DNA of 53,308 nucleotides from an uncultured Porphyromonadaceae bacterium (GTDB taxonomy: Bacteria > Bacteroidota > Bacteroidia > Bacteroidales > Muribaculaceae), in assembly GCA_902461565.1 (NCBI GenBank), contig CABPYL010000019.1:1-53308 (forward strand), given 5' to 3'. The notes below the pieces were generated by a model, which saw only the letters and a list, made by a program, of their open reading frames with translations, made no database searches and was not told where the DNA came from. A program made the position numbers and the translations under genes. Of this stretch, positions 6,818 through 15,821 are shown one piece after another (position 1 is the stretch's first letter; each line of letters opens with the position of its first letter).

Positions 6818-9751
6818 TTATTTTACTAAAACTTTCGACGCCAGACCATCTGCTGTTACGATATATACACCACCTTCATTTACCGGAATGACAGTATCGC
6901 CTTTGCTTATAGCTGGACTGAAGATACATGTTCCCGCGGCGGAGAATACGCCGACAGCTTTCCCTCCGGCGTTTTTGACCACGATGTTGCGGCCGGATGC
7001 CGTTACGGATACTGCCGGCGCCCGCATCTCGGGCACTGCTGATATTTCGTTTTCGGTCAGTATGATGGTGTCGTACGAGCTCTCGTCGGCCTTGATGTAG
7101 GCCCTGAAAGCCGGAATTACCTCTCCCATCTGTGCAGGACGATAGACAGAACGCTCGTCGGACGGTAGATAACAGCCCGAAGTCCATTCTCCAAAACCGC
7201 AGAATGTACCCCGCAGCAAAGAGGTATCAGCAGGCTCGGGCAAAATCTTCACGTTCTGCTTTGTTACGGACCATTCTTCGATACCCTCGGAAACGTAGAA
7301 CAGGAACGGCTCTCCTGCCTGCAGGTGCTCGACTTTGTTTATCAGCATGCTGCCGTTATCCTGCATTCTCAAAGGTTGTATGACGGTCATGCCTGCAGGA
7401 AGATCGTCGCTGTTAAGGATGAAAGGAAGGCAGGCTGCCCCTTGGACTGTATTGGCCAGATTGCGGATATATGTTAGGGTGCGTGCTTCCACGGGCTTGT
7501 CAATGGTCAGATTGTGTCCGTCGACAAGCATGGCCCGCCTAACGGTATCGTTGTTTATAACATTATAGGCATCGAGCACCATTCCTGTATCCGGTGATGT
7601 GAAGAACATGTTGTCTACAGGTGCACCGAGATCGACATATACAGAGTCTCCGCCGAGGGTGGCCACGCGGAATGCCATGTGTGCGTTGTCGGCACCTGTA
7701 ACGTTGAAAACGGGGCGGCCATAGCCCTGAACGAAGGCATCCGGGGTTTCGTCCCACCAGTCTTTCACGTTGAGTTCTGGGGTGAGATTTTTCAGAGCGT
7801 CCGGGCCAATGGCTGTGAGATATGTATTTTTCGTGTCGTCGCACGTATATCCTTCGCCATGCAGCATATCTTCGAGATAGTAGCAGTTGCGGAACAATCC
7901 GCTGGCATCGCTGTAATTGTATGAGCCTGCTATGTTGCCCAAAGCACATCCTGTCCCGGTGGCGCACACGCTCCCGGCATTATAACTGTTTTCCACTCTG
8001 CTGCCGGAACGGTTCCCGTGGCTGTCGAAAGACTGCCATGTGTTGTATACTAAGCCGCCGGCGGTACTGTTGTCGCCGTCCGCACATACCGTGCCGGTGT
8101 TGTAACTGTTGGTGACAGAGCCGTTACCTCCGCCAAGTCCGCCAATTGTGGCACCGGTATTTGAGGTGTGTATGTATCCGGCATTGTAGCAATTGGAAAG
8201 ATGCGAGCGGCTTGCATTGTTGCCTGCAATGCCACCTCCCTTTGTCGCATGTGAGATTTCGCCGGTATTGAAGCAATATCTTATGCTCCCCGAGGTATAG
8301 CCCGCAATACCTCCAGCGTCGCCGTTGTCGGAGGAATTGAGAATATTGCCGGTATTCCATGAGTTGTCGACCGAGCCGTTGGTGTCCCCCACGATACCTC
8401 CGGCATAGTCCGCAGCCTCTACCGTCCCGCTGTTTCCGCAGCCGGAAATGTTTGAGTGGAACTCACATATCGGGCTTATGCCGCCGGCGGTGGATGCAGA
8501 TATAACATGGCCCCTGTTCTCGCAGCTGTGTATTTCGGCGCAATAGTTTTTGCCGCTTATGCCGCCGGCGCGGCTGGATGCGTCGGTGGTCTGTATAGTG
8601 CCATCGTTTACACTGGTATAAACCATCGGAGTATAGTAGGTGTCGTATTCACGGCCTCCGTCCATGTTTCCCACTATGCCGCCAAGATTGACATTCGGCA
8701 GAGTGCAAATAATGTCGGCCTTGTTGGAAGAATTGTATATACGGGAGTTAAAACTTGACGTGCCCACGATACCGCCGATGTTCGATTTTTCGGTGGTGGC
8801 AACTACGCTGCCTTCGTTAGTACACCCCGACACGGTCTGCCAGTTGTTGCCTGCTATACCGCCGATACTTGCGCCGATAGTGCTGGATACATATCCCTTG
8901 TGGATGCTCCACCGGACAGAGCCTCCGCCTGTTACCGTTCCGGTTATACCGCCTACAGCGCCCCAGCCGTCGGCAAGCACGACACCGGCATTGGTGCAGC
9001 TGTCAACCGTGGCCGATGACACCTGTCCACAGATGCCGCCGGTGTAGCAATTATATAGCTCGCCATATTCGTTTGGCGCGGAAACGCCTGTAACCTTGCC
9101 GTAGTTGCGGCAGGATAGAAGACGGCCGTCATAACCGTCGACAACACCCGCAATGCCTCCGGCCTGCAGGGACGCGCCGGTAGAGATGACTGATGCGCTG
9201 CTTTCGCAGTTGATGACTTGTCCGTCGTGGCAGTGCCCGCACACGGCACCCACCGCTTCGCTGCCATAGATGTAGCTGTCGGCAATGCGGAGATTACGCA
9301 CAACGCCGTCTTTGTGTATATATCCGAAAAAGCCGCGGTCGCTCGCTCCGGGTTCATTGATGTAAATGCCGGATATAGTATGGCCGTTGCCGTCGAAATT
9401 TCCCCGGAAAGCATGGTAAGGCCGCAGGGTCTCGCCATAGCCTATCGGAATCCACTTCTTCATACCGGCGGTATCTGCCTCAAGCAGCGAGCCGTCATCA
9501 TCGAGCACCCTGTCGTTCAGGCGTATGTCGGCCGTGAGGCGGAAATACTTTCCGATGGTGATGTCTTCCCGTTTTTCCATTAGTTCGCGTACGAACAACA
9601 AATCTTCCTCGGTATGGATAAGCAACGGAGACTCCTCGGTACCGTATCCTTCGAGATAAGGATGGAAATCTTCCGCAGCCGAGGCATGCGGCGCAATGAA
9701 TCCAGTGCCGCTTAATACGAAAATGAGCGCCAAAATTTTTAGTTTTTTCAT
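6818..9751 (-). CDS. GLUG-motif repeat surface protein with T9SS type A C-terminal domain
   Basis: The 977-residue protein starts at MKKLKILALIFVLSGTGF, a signal peptide. The frame stays open 51 codons upstream, but that stretch crosses a terminator hairpin. After an N-terminal segment (residues ~25-130, with FRGNFDGNGHTISGIYI) come about 13 GLUG-type repeats of ~20-35 residues, each built on GGI.G ... NC/SY N.G.V (for example GGIAGNNWQTVSGCTNEG and GGIVGDTNGSVDNSWNTG). These fold as a beta-solenoid in adhesins and in GLUG-bearing peptidases. I see no peptidase motif, so a surface adhesin or glycan-binding role is the inference. The last ~70 residues (GRNIVVKNAGGKAVGVF to SKVLVK) are a T9SS type A sorting domain. 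It lies downstream of a structured RNA with its own terminator. Confidence 0.87.
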   Translation of the reverse strand: MKKLKILALIFVLSGTGFIAPHASAAEDFHPYLEGYGTEESPLLIHTEEDLLFVRELMEKREDITIGKYFRLTADIRLNDRVLDDDGSLLEADTAGMKKWIPIGYGETLRPYHAFRGNFDGNGHTISGIYINEPGASDRGFFGYIHKDGVVRNLRIADSYIYGSEAVGAVCGHCHDGQVINCESSASVISTGASLQAGGIAGVVDGYDGRLLSCRNYGKVTGVSAPNEYGELYNCYTGGICGQVSSATVDSCTNAGVVLADGWGAVGGITGTVTGGGSVRWSIHKGYVSSTIGASIGGIAGNNWQTVSGCTNEGSVVATTEKSNIGGIVGTSSFNSRIYNSSNKADIICTLPNVNLGGIVGNMDGGREYDTYYTPMVYTSVNDGTIQTTDASSRAGGISGKNYCAEIHSCENRGHVISASTAGGISPICEFHSNISGCGNSGTVEAADYAGGIVGDTNGSVDNSWNTGNILNSSDNGDAGGIAGYTSGSIRYCFNTGEISHATKGGGIAGNNASRSHLSNCYNAGYIHTSNTGATIGGLGGGNGSVTNSYNTGTVCADGDNSTAGGLVYNTWQSFDSHGNRSGSRVENSYNAGSVCATGTGCALGNIAGSYNYSDASGLFRNCYYLEDMLHGEGYTCDDTKNTYLTAIGPDALKNLTPELNVKDWWDETPDAFVQGYGRPVFNVTGADNAHMAFRVATLGGDSVYVDLGAPVDNMFFTSPDTGMVLDAYNVINNDTVRRAMLVDGHNLTIDKPVEARTLTYIRNLANTVQGAACLPFILNSDDLPAGMTVIQPLRMQDNGSMLINKVEHLQAGEPFLFYVSEGIEEWSVTKQNVKILPEPADTSLLRGTFCGFGEWTSGCYLPSDERSVYRPAQMGEVIPAFRAYIKADESSYDTIILTENEISAVPEMRAPAVSVTASGRNIVVKNAGGKAVGVFSAAGTCIFSPAISKGDTVIPVNEGGVYIVTADGLASKVLVK

Positions 9752-9865
9752 ATGTAAATTTTTATGACATCGGCCAGATAGTGCGGAAACCGCTTGGACA
9801 CAGCCGGTGTTCGGGTTAATGAATGGTTCGCAGCATACATCCCGGATAAAAGTTCGGTTCACACA

Positions 9866-9902
9866 TAAAAAAAACGTGGACCCGGACAGTTGTCCGTTCC
9901 AC
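9866..9902 (-). terminator. Intrinsic terminator of the structured RNA
   Basis: On the minus strand GTGGA...TCCAC (9898-9902 with 9876-9880) encloses CGGACA/TGTCCG (9891-9896 with 9883-9888), followed by one base and then eight U residues (9867-9874). It lies about 115 bp before the GLUG start codon. Transcripts from the 10214 promoter must read through it to reach that gene. Confidence 0.8.
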
Positions 9903-10208
9903 AAATCGAGGCTCTTGCATTGCCCATTACAGTTGAACAGACAACGTTAGAGCCCACGCCGATATGAATAATACTAAGCCGTAAAGAAACGAGGCAAGCA
10001 GGGTGTTTGCATCCGAAAGGACACAATATCTGCCTCAAGGGTCTCTACGGGAGTCGGTATAATCATACCACGGGCATCTACCGTTGCTATATTCAAGACT
10101 GTAATACGTAATGTTTGCAAGATTCCGATTTGTCTCAAACACAGCGTCATGTAAACGCTCCTGTATGTCTTGACTATTCTACCTGTCGGTTGCAAGGCTT
10201 CATAGTCT
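9866..10208 (-). ncRNA. Candidate structured RNA (~340 nt), stand-alone or leader of the GLUG gene
   Basis: This stretch has no credible gene but has a TACCTTTG -7 element just upstream (10214-10221) and ends in an intrinsic terminator (9876-9902 plus an 8-U run). Between them are several helices. Local hairpins are 10056-10060/10065-10069, 10141-10147/10155-10164, and 9910-9915/9949-9954. Two long-range pairings are TCAAGAC-type 10093-10099/10167-10173 and a 10-bp pairing 10115-10128/10186-10195. The last two cross, so they form a pseudoknot or exclude each other. It lacks tmRNA, RNase P and SRP RNA signatures. It may belong to a Bacteroidales RNA family such as Bacteroidales-1 or a 6S-like RNA, but I cannot assign it from sequence alone. 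Confidence 0.6.
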
Positions 10209-10213
10209 GGCAG

Positions 10214-10221
10214 CAAAGGTA
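10214..10221 (-). promoter_or_regulatory. Promoter -7 element of the structured RNA
   Basis: Minus-strand TACCTTTG matches TAnnTTTG. A TTTG at the ideal -33 distance is absent; the nearest candidates are TTTC (10244-10247) at 22 bp and a TTTG about 26 bp upstream. The start would be near 10208. The 70 bp between this element and the folK stop hold nothing else I can support. Confidence 0.5.
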
Positions 10222-10293
10222 ATAAGAATATTTTAAATGCACGGAAACAAATTCCGATAAAAGATGCAATTAAGCAAAAAAGTATGCAGATCT

Positions 10294-10752
10294 TTATAGG
10301 TGTTGTGCAAGTAAGGCGATGGCTTCAGGGGCTATCTCGGCAAGCGGCACAGTCACGAAAGGACGCTCTGCGGCACGTGGGTGTGGAAGGATGAGAAGCG
10401 GGGTGCGTTGGCTATAGCCTTCGATAGCGATTATATCAATGTCGATTTCGCGGTCGCGGTAAGTTCCGTCGGCGTTGCGGTGGGGCATTGCAGACAGTTC
10501 ATGTTCGATGGTTTTCAGCTGTCTCAGAAGCGCTTCTGCCTCGGCTTGCGTCCATTTTTCCGTGCGCTCGAGGGTGAGGACGGCGGCAATGTTTATGAAT
10601 TCATTGTTGCTGCAGAAGCCTACCGGTGCGCCTGTGTACTCCGACGAGGCGCGCACACTGCCGAGTTCTCCGATTTTTGCGAGTGCGGCCTGCAGGAACG
10701 CACGGCGGTCGCCGCTGTTCGAGCCCAGGCTCAGGTATATCTTGCTTTGCAT
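10294..10752 (-). CDS. folK: 2-amino-4-hydroxy-6-hydroxymethyldihydropteridine pyrophosphokinase
   Basis: HPPK transfers pyrophosphate from ATP to 6-hydroxymethyl-dihydropterin, the step before dihydropteroate synthase in folate synthesis. The 152-residue product has the expected LSLGSNSGDRRAFL at the N-terminus, the catalytic DREIDIDIIAI block with the two Mg-binding aspartates (about residues 98-108), and the LPHPRAAERPFVTVPL signature near the C-terminus. It follows infB by 55 bp. Unusually, the start codon comes only four bases after the U-run of a strong terminator hairpin, so expression would need read-through or a promoter I cannot see. Confidence 0.95.
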   Translation of the reverse strand: MQSKIYLSLGSNSGDRRAFLQAALAKIGELGSVRASSEYTGAPVGFCSNNEFINIAAVLTLERTEKWTQAEAEALLRQLKTIEHELSAMPHRNADGTYRDREIDIDIIAIEGYSQRTPLLILPHPRAAERPFVTVPLAEIAPEAIALLAQHL

Positions 10753-10755
10753 TAT

Positions 10756-10790
10756 AAAAAATATGCGCCGGTTCCAGCTGGAACCGGCGC
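10756..10790 (-). terminator. Perfect-palindrome intrinsic terminator between infB and folK
   Basis: Positions 10765-10790 are a perfect 26-bp palindrome (GCGCCGGTTCC, central AGCT, GGAACCGGCGC). On the minus strand it is followed by AUA and six U residues (10756-10761). This is a strong intrinsic terminator at the end of rimP-nusA-infB, directly abutting the folK start at 10752. Confidence 0.85.
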
Positions 10791-10807
10791 AACTATTTGT
10801 TTTAATA

Positions 10808-13800
10808 TCAATCGATTGTGGTGCGGGCTACTTCGGTTTCCTCGAAGCCTTCCACCATATCGCCTACTTTGATATCGTTGAATCCGGCGATGGACAGACC
10901 GCAATCGTAACCGGCCTGAACCTCCCTTACGTCGTCCTTGAAACGCTTGAGCGAGCCGAGTTCACCGGTGTAGCGCACGATACCGTCGCGGATAAGGCGT
11001 ACCTTGCAGCCGCGTTTCAGCTTGCCTTCGCGTACCATCGCGCCGGCGATGGTGCCGACCTTGCTGACGTGGAATGTCTCGAGCACTTCGGCGGTGCCTG
11101 TAATCTCTTCCTTGATTTCGGGAGCGAGAAGGCCGGCCATAGCGTCCTTCACTTCCTCGATAGCCTGATAGATCACGGAGTACAGACGAATCTGTACGCC
11201 GTCGCGTTCGGCGGCACGGCGGGCGGCGAGGCTCGGGCGTACCTGGAAGCCGATAATGATGGCATCAGATGCGGCAGCCAGTGTTACATCGCTCTCGGAG
11301 ATTTCGCCCACGGCCTTGTGGAGGACGTTGATCTGAATCTCGTCGGTAGACAGTTTGATGAGGGAGTCGGAAAGTGCCTCGATGGAACCGTCCACGTCGC
11401 CTTTGACGATGATGTTGAGTTCCTGGAAGTTTCCGATTGCCCTGCGGCGGCCGATATCCTCAAGGGTGAGCATCTTGGTTGTGCGCAGACCCTGCTCGCG
11501 TGCAAGCTGTTCGCGCTTGGTGGCGATTTCGCGTGCCTCCTGTTCGGTTTCGAGCACATTGAAGGTATCGCCGGCCTGCGGTGCCCCGTTCAGGCCAAGG
11601 ATAAGTGCAGGTGTGGCGGGGCCGGCTTCCTTGATGCGCTGGTTGCGTTCGTTGAACATGGCGCGTACACGGCCGTAGTGGTTGCCTGCCAGTACGATAT
11701 CGCCCACATGCAGCGTACCGTTCTGCACAAGCACGTTAGCTACATAGCCACGGCCCTTGTCGAGCGACGATTCTATAATTGCGCCAACGGCGCGGCGGTT
11801 CGGGTTTGCCTTGAGGTCGAGAAGTTCGGCTTCGAGGAGCACCTTATCCATAAGTTCTTCCACGCCGGTACCTTTTTTGGCAGAAATGTCCTGGCTCTGG
11901 TATTTGCCGCCCCATTCCTCAACCAGGTAGTTCATACCGGCCAGTTCCTCCTTGATTTTGTCGGGGTTGGCGTGAGGCTTGTCTATCTTGTTGATGGCGA
12001 ATACAATGGGTACGCCGGCTGCGGAAGCATGGTTGATGGCCTCCACAGTCTGCGGCATCACGTTGTCGTCGGCGGCAACGATGATGATTACAATATCGGT
12101 AATCTTGGCTCCGCGGGCACGCATTGCGGTGAATGCCTCGTGGCCCGGGGTATCCAGGAAGGTTATGTGGCGTCCGTCGGGCAGCTTGACGCTGTACGAG
12201 CCTATATGCTGCGTGATACCGCCGGCCTCACCGGCAATAACGTTGGCTTTACGGATATAGTCCAGCAGCGAGGTCTTGCCGTGGTCCACATGGCCCATGA
12301 CGGTAACGATGGGCGGACGTGCTTCCAGATCTTCTTCCTTGTCCTCCTCCTGGTGGATGGCGTCGGCAACTTCTGCGGAGACGTATTCGGTGGTGAAGCC
12401 GAATTCGTCGGCCACGATATTGATGGTTTCGGCGTCGAGGCGCTGGTTGATGGACACCATTACGCCGAGATTCATACATGTCGCGATAACGTTGTTCACA
12501 GGCACATCCATCATCACCGCAAGGTCGTTGGCGGTAACGAATTCCGTGATTTTGAGCACGCGGCTTTCTGCCATTTCGGCTTTCATTGCCTCGCGTTCGC
12601 GTGTAGCGTTGGCCTCGCGTTTTTCCTTGCGCCACTTGGCGCCTTTCTTCAGTCCTTTGTCCTTGGCGGTGAGGCGTGCAAGTGTTTCCTTAACTTGCTT
12701 CTGTACATCTTCCTCGCTTACCTCAGGCTGAACGGGCTGCTGACGGCGCTGCTGTTTGGGTGCGTTGTTATTGTTGTTGCGTCGGTTATTGTTGTTGCCC
12801 TGACGACCGTCGCCGCCGTTCTGACGGTTTTCGGCGCCCTGACGGCCATCACCATTGCGGCGTCCGCCTTCGTTCTGACGGGCGTCGGCTGCCTGGCGCC
12901 CTGCCTTTTCGATGTCGACCTTTTCCTTGCCGGCTATACGGCGTCGTTTCTTGCGGTCGCCTTCGCCACCGCCGCCGTTGGCACCATTGCCGTTGCCGCC
13001 ACGGCCGTTGCGGCGTTCGTCTTTCGATTTTTTCTTGGGACGCACGCTTTGGTTAAGGGCGTCGAGGTCGATTTTGCCTACAATGTTAAGACTGGGCGCG
13101 GGTGTGCTGCGCTCCAAGGTAAATACCTCGGGTGTTTCGGGTGCACTTTCTTCTTTCTTGGGTTCGGGCTTCGGCTGTGCCATAGCTTCGGGAGCCTTTA
13201 CTTCAGGCTTTGCTTTGGGCTGTTCCACGGGTTTGGGTGCCGGGGCTTTATGCTGTTCGGGTTTTGGAGCCTCTGCTTTCGGTTTTTCCACCTTTGGCTG
13301 TTCCGCAGGCTTGGGTGCCGCGGGTTTGGCAGGTTCTGTCTTGGGTTTTTCGGGAGCCTTGGGGGCGGAGATTTCGGGCTTATCAGATTTATCGGTTCTC
13401 TCAGGCTTGTCCGATTTGTCGGATACGACTGATTTGTCCGATACTTCGGATTTCCCGGAAGCTTCCACTCTCGGAGCCTCTGCTTTAGGGTGTTCCTGCT
13501 TTGGCTGCTCCTGCTTTGGTGCCGGAGTGCGCGAAACAGGGTTACCGTTGGCATCCAGTTCCAGTTTGTACAGAATGTGTGGTTTCTGGGCGGTAGGAGC
13601 CAGTTTAATCTCCTCGGGCGCCTGGCGCTCGGGCTCGGCAGTTTTCTGCCGGCTTTCTTTGCGCTCGGTGGCTATTTGCGTCGAGCGGTTCTTGAGATCC
13701 TTATCGCTCGCGAAAGCGGTGGTGAGAAGTTCGGCGACATTCTCTTCAAGGCGTGCGTTGGGATTCTCTTCGATGTTGATGTTTTTCTTGCGAAGGAATT

Positions 13801-13864
13801 CTATAACGGTGGTTACCGACACGTTAAGGTCCTTTGCTAATTTGCTTATCTTTATTTTAGCCAT
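10808..13864 (-). CDS. infB: Translation initiation factor IF-2
   Basis: IF-2 is the GTPase that places initiator fMet-tRNA on the 30S subunit and promotes subunit joining. The 1018-residue protein begins with an IF2_N domain (MAKIKISKLAKDLNVSVTTV). A long low-complexity region (about residues 75-380) follows, first Pro/Lys/Glu-rich, then Gly/Asn/Arg-rich with DGRQ repeats and Asn runs. A second IF2_N-like segment leads to the G domain from about residue 520, with GHVDHGKTS (G1), DTPGHEAF (G3) and NKIDKPHANPD (G4). Domains II-IV follow and end ETEVARTTID. It is the third gene of rimP-nusA-infB, 72 bp after nusA, and is closed by a terminator. Confidence 0.97.
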   Translation of the reverse strand: MAKIKISKLAKDLNVSVTTVIEFLRKKNINIEENPNARLEENVAELLTTAFASDKDLKNRSTQIATERKESRQKTAEPERQAPEEIKLAPTAQKPHILYKLELDANGNPVSRTPAPKQEQPKQEHPKAEAPRVEASGKSEVSDKSVVSDKSDKPERTDKSDKPEISAPKAPEKPKTEPAKPAAPKPAEQPKVEKPKAEAPKPEQHKAPAPKPVEQPKAKPEVKAPEAMAQPKPEPKKEESAPETPEVFTLERSTPAPSLNIVGKIDLDALNQSVRPKKKSKDERRNGRGGNGNGANGGGGEGDRKKRRRIAGKEKVDIEKAGRQAADARQNEGGRRNGDGRQGAENRQNGGDGRQGNNNNRRNNNNNAPKQQRRQQPVQPEVSEEDVQKQVKETLARLTAKDKGLKKGAKWRKEKREANATREREAMKAEMAESRVLKITEFVTANDLAVMMDVPVNNVIATCMNLGVMVSINQRLDAETINIVADEFGFTTEYVSAEVADAIHQEEDKEEDLEARPPIVTVMGHVDHGKTSLLDYIRKANVIAGEAGGITQHIGSYSVKLPDGRHITFLDTPGHEAFTAMRARGAKITDIVIIIVAADDNVMPQTVEAINHASAAGVPIVFAINKIDKPHANPDKIKEELAGMNYLVEEWGGKYQSQDISAKKGTGVEELMDKVLLEAELLDLKANPNRRAVGAIIESSLDKGRGYVANVLVQNGTLHVGDIVLAGNHYGRVRAMFNERNQRIKEAGPATPALILGLNGAPQAGDTFNVLETEQEAREIATKREQLAREQGLRTTKMLTLEDIGRRRAIGNFQELNIIVKGDVDGSIEALSDSLIKLSTDEIQINVLHKAVGEISESDVTLAAASDAIIIGFQVRPSLAARRAAERDGVQIRLYSVIYQAIEEVKDAMAGLLAPEIKEEITGTAEVLETFHVSKVGTIAGAMVREGKLKRGCKVRLIRDGIVRYTGELGSLKRFKDDVREVQAGYDCGLSIAGFNDIKVGDMVEGFEETEVARTTID

Positions 13865-13936
13865 AAATTGTTTTGTTCGCTTTTGATGTTGAGGGGATTA
13901 AACAGATGAAAACCGATGGGAGAGAGGTGCCGGACC

Positions 13937-15289
13937 TTATTTTTGGCCCTCGGTTTCTGGTTCTGCTTCCTCTCGTGCATCCTCCTCGGCTGCGGATTCG
14001 CCATCGGTTGCCGGTTCTTCGTCGGCAGGTTCATCGTCTTCGTATTCCTTGCGGAGTACGGCGAGAACTTCGTCGATGGTGCTTTCCTCGAGGTCGGATT
14101 TCTCCAGTAGTGTCTCTCGCGGAGTGTTGAGCACGCTCTTGGCGGTTACACAGCCAATTTCCTTGAGTGCGTCGATAACCCATGCGTCGATTTCGTCGCG
14201 GAATTCATCAAGGAAGATATCGTCCTCGTAAATCATTTCGGTATCGCGGTAAACGTCAATCTCGTAGCCGGTGAGCATGGTGGCCAGTTTGATGTTGTGG
14301 CCGTTCTTGCCGATAGCGAGCGATACTTCTTCGGGGCGCAGGAATACTTCGGCTTTCTTGGCTTCCTCGTCGAGACGGATGGTGGAAATGCGGGCGGGCG
14401 AGAGGGCGCGCTGGATAAACAGCGACGGATTGTTGGTGTAGCAGATAACGTCGATGTTCTCGTTGTGGAGTTCGCGCACGATGCCGTGGATTCGCGAGCC
14501 TTTAACGCCTACGCATGCGCCTACGGGATCGATGCGGTCGTCGTAGCTTTCTACGGCAATCTTGGCGCGCTCGCCGGGAATGCGGGCCACGGCGCGGATG
14601 TTGATGAGGCCGTCGTGGATTTCGGGTACTTCAAGCTCGAACAGGCGCTCCAGGAACATGTTGCTGATGCGCGATACGGTTATCTTGGGATTGTTGTTCT
14701 TGTTGTCTACATTGGCGATTACGGCGCGTACTGTCTCGCCCTTGCGGAAGAAGTCGCCGGGAATGGCCTCGCTCTTGGGCAGGAGCAGTTCGTTTTTCTC
14801 GTCGTCGAGCAGCAGGGTCTCGCGCGACCATGTCTGGTAAACTTCGCCGGTAACGAGCTGGCCTTCCAGTTCTTTGAATTTCTGGTATACAGCTTCTTTC
14901 TGCAGGTCGAGGATACGGCTCTGCAGTGTCTGGCGCAGGTTGAGGATAGCGCGACGACCGAATTTCTCGAAAATGATTTCGCGGGTATGCTCTTCGCCGA
15001 CTTCTGCCTCGGGGTCGTCGTCGGCGCGGGCGTCGGTTAGAGATATCTGGAGGTTGGGGTCCTGAACTTCGCCGTCGGGCACTACTTCCAGGTTCTGGAA
15101 AATCTGAACGTCGCCCTTGTCGGGGTTAAGGATAACGTCGAGGTTCTCGTCGGTACCGAACATCTTGGCAAGCACGTTGCGGAAGGATTCCTCCAGCACG
15201 CTTATCATAGTAGTCTTGTCGATGTTCTTCAGTTCTTTGAATTCGGCGAATTGCTCCACCATATTCGGTCGGTCCTCTTTCTTTGCCAT
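13937..15289 (-). CDS. nusA: Transcription termination/antitermination factor NusA
   Basis: NusA binds RNA polymerase and the nascent RNA and modulates pausing, termination and antitermination. The 450-residue protein has the N-terminal polymerase-binding domain (MVEQFAEFKELKNIDKTTM, then FGTDENLDVILNPDKG), an S1 domain (about 130-200), and two KH domains including VGACVGVKGSRI and SLAIGKNGHNIKLA. After these is a helix-hairpin-helix-like segment (DALKEIGCVTAKSVL) and a strongly acidic tail of about 35 residues. It lacks the paired acidic repeats of the E. coli protein. It lies between rimP (33 bp) and infB (72 bp), the usual order. Confidence 0.96.
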   Translation of the reverse strand: MAKKEDRPNMVEQFAEFKELKNIDKTTMISVLEESFRNVLAKMFGTDENLDVILNPDKGDVQIFQNLEVVPDGEVQDPNLQISLTDARADDDPEAEVGEEHTREIIFEKFGRRAILNLRQTLQSRILDLQKEAVYQKFKELEGQLVTGEVYQTWSRETLLLDDEKNELLLPKSEAIPGDFFRKGETVRAVIANVDNKNNNPKITVSRISNMFLERLFELEVPEIHDGLINIRAVARIPGERAKIAVESYDDRIDPVGACVGVKGSRIHGIVRELHNENIDVICYTNNPSLFIQRALSPARISTIRLDEEAKKAEVFLRPEEVSLAIGKNGHNIKLATMLTGYEIDVYRDTEMIYEDDIFLDEFRDEIDAWVIDALKEIGCVTAKSVLNTPRETLLEKSDLEESTIDEVLAVLRKEYEDDEPADEEPATDGESAAEEDAREEAEPETEGQK

Positions 15290-15322
15290 TGCTTTTTTAG
15301 GGGATTTATGCTGTTTACTTTT

Positions 15323-15808
15323 TTAAAATTTCAAATCATAACGGACATGCTTGCACTCGCCCGATGTGAGTTTCACAGGCAGGCTTCGGAGCACGGGTTT
15401 CTTCTGTCCTTCCTCCTTCACTTTTGTGAGTACTTCCACGGTGAAGTCGATATCGCGGTCGCCGGGGTTGCCTGGACCGACTTCCACAAGGACGCCGTGC
15501 AGTTTGCGGCCGTCGCGTGTTAGCACCTCAAGGTCTTTGTTGAGATATTTTACAAACTGGGCGCGGATTTTCAGCGGCGATGTAATGCCGGCAGAACCGA
15601 CGGTGAGGGAGTAGTCCTCTTCGTCGCGGTCGAAAACCGCCTCTATGTTTCGTGTTATTTCGGCACATTCGTCAATGTCAACTGCCGTGGGGCTGTCTAC
15701 CTCTACGTTAATGTCATTGTCGGACGACACGGTTATATCTACAAGGAACAGGTCGGTGCCTTCGATGGACGTTTCGACGGTGTGTTGCAATAAGTCTTTA
15801 TCTATCAT
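15323..15808 (-). CDS. rimP: Ribosome maturation factor RimP
   Basis: RimP helps assembly of the 30S subunit. The 161-residue protein shows the family pattern: an N-terminal alpha/beta domain (IEGTDLFLVDITVSSDNDINVEVDSP), the D-E-C-A-E-I-T-R-N-I segment, DYSLTVGSAGITSPL, and a C-terminal Sm-like barrel (LEVLTRDGRKLHGVLVEV). It is the first gene of the rimP-nusA-infB operon. Its ~60-nt leader holds two overlapping hairpins that cannot form together and reach close to the start codon. Confidence 0.93.
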   Translation of the reverse strand: MIDKDLLQHTVETSIEGTDLFLVDITVSSDNDINVEVDSPTAVDIDECAEITRNIEAVFDRDEEDYSLTVGSAGITSPLKIRAQFVKYLNKDLEVLTRDGRKLHGVLVEVGPGNPGDRDIDFTVEVLTKVKEEGQKKPVLRSLPVKLTSGECKHVRYDLKF

Positions 15809-15821
15809 ACGTATGGACGCA

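Noticed and set aside
9974..10216. 80-codon open frame within the structured RNA
   Set aside because: It begins with TTG inside the promoter -7 element and shows no protein features; the region is better explained as RNA.
10475..13432. 985-codon open frame on the plus strand opposite infB and folK
   Set aside because: It lies antisense to two certain genes. Its Cys/Phe/Gly-rich translation has no domain, and strong codon bias of infB keeps the opposite frame open.
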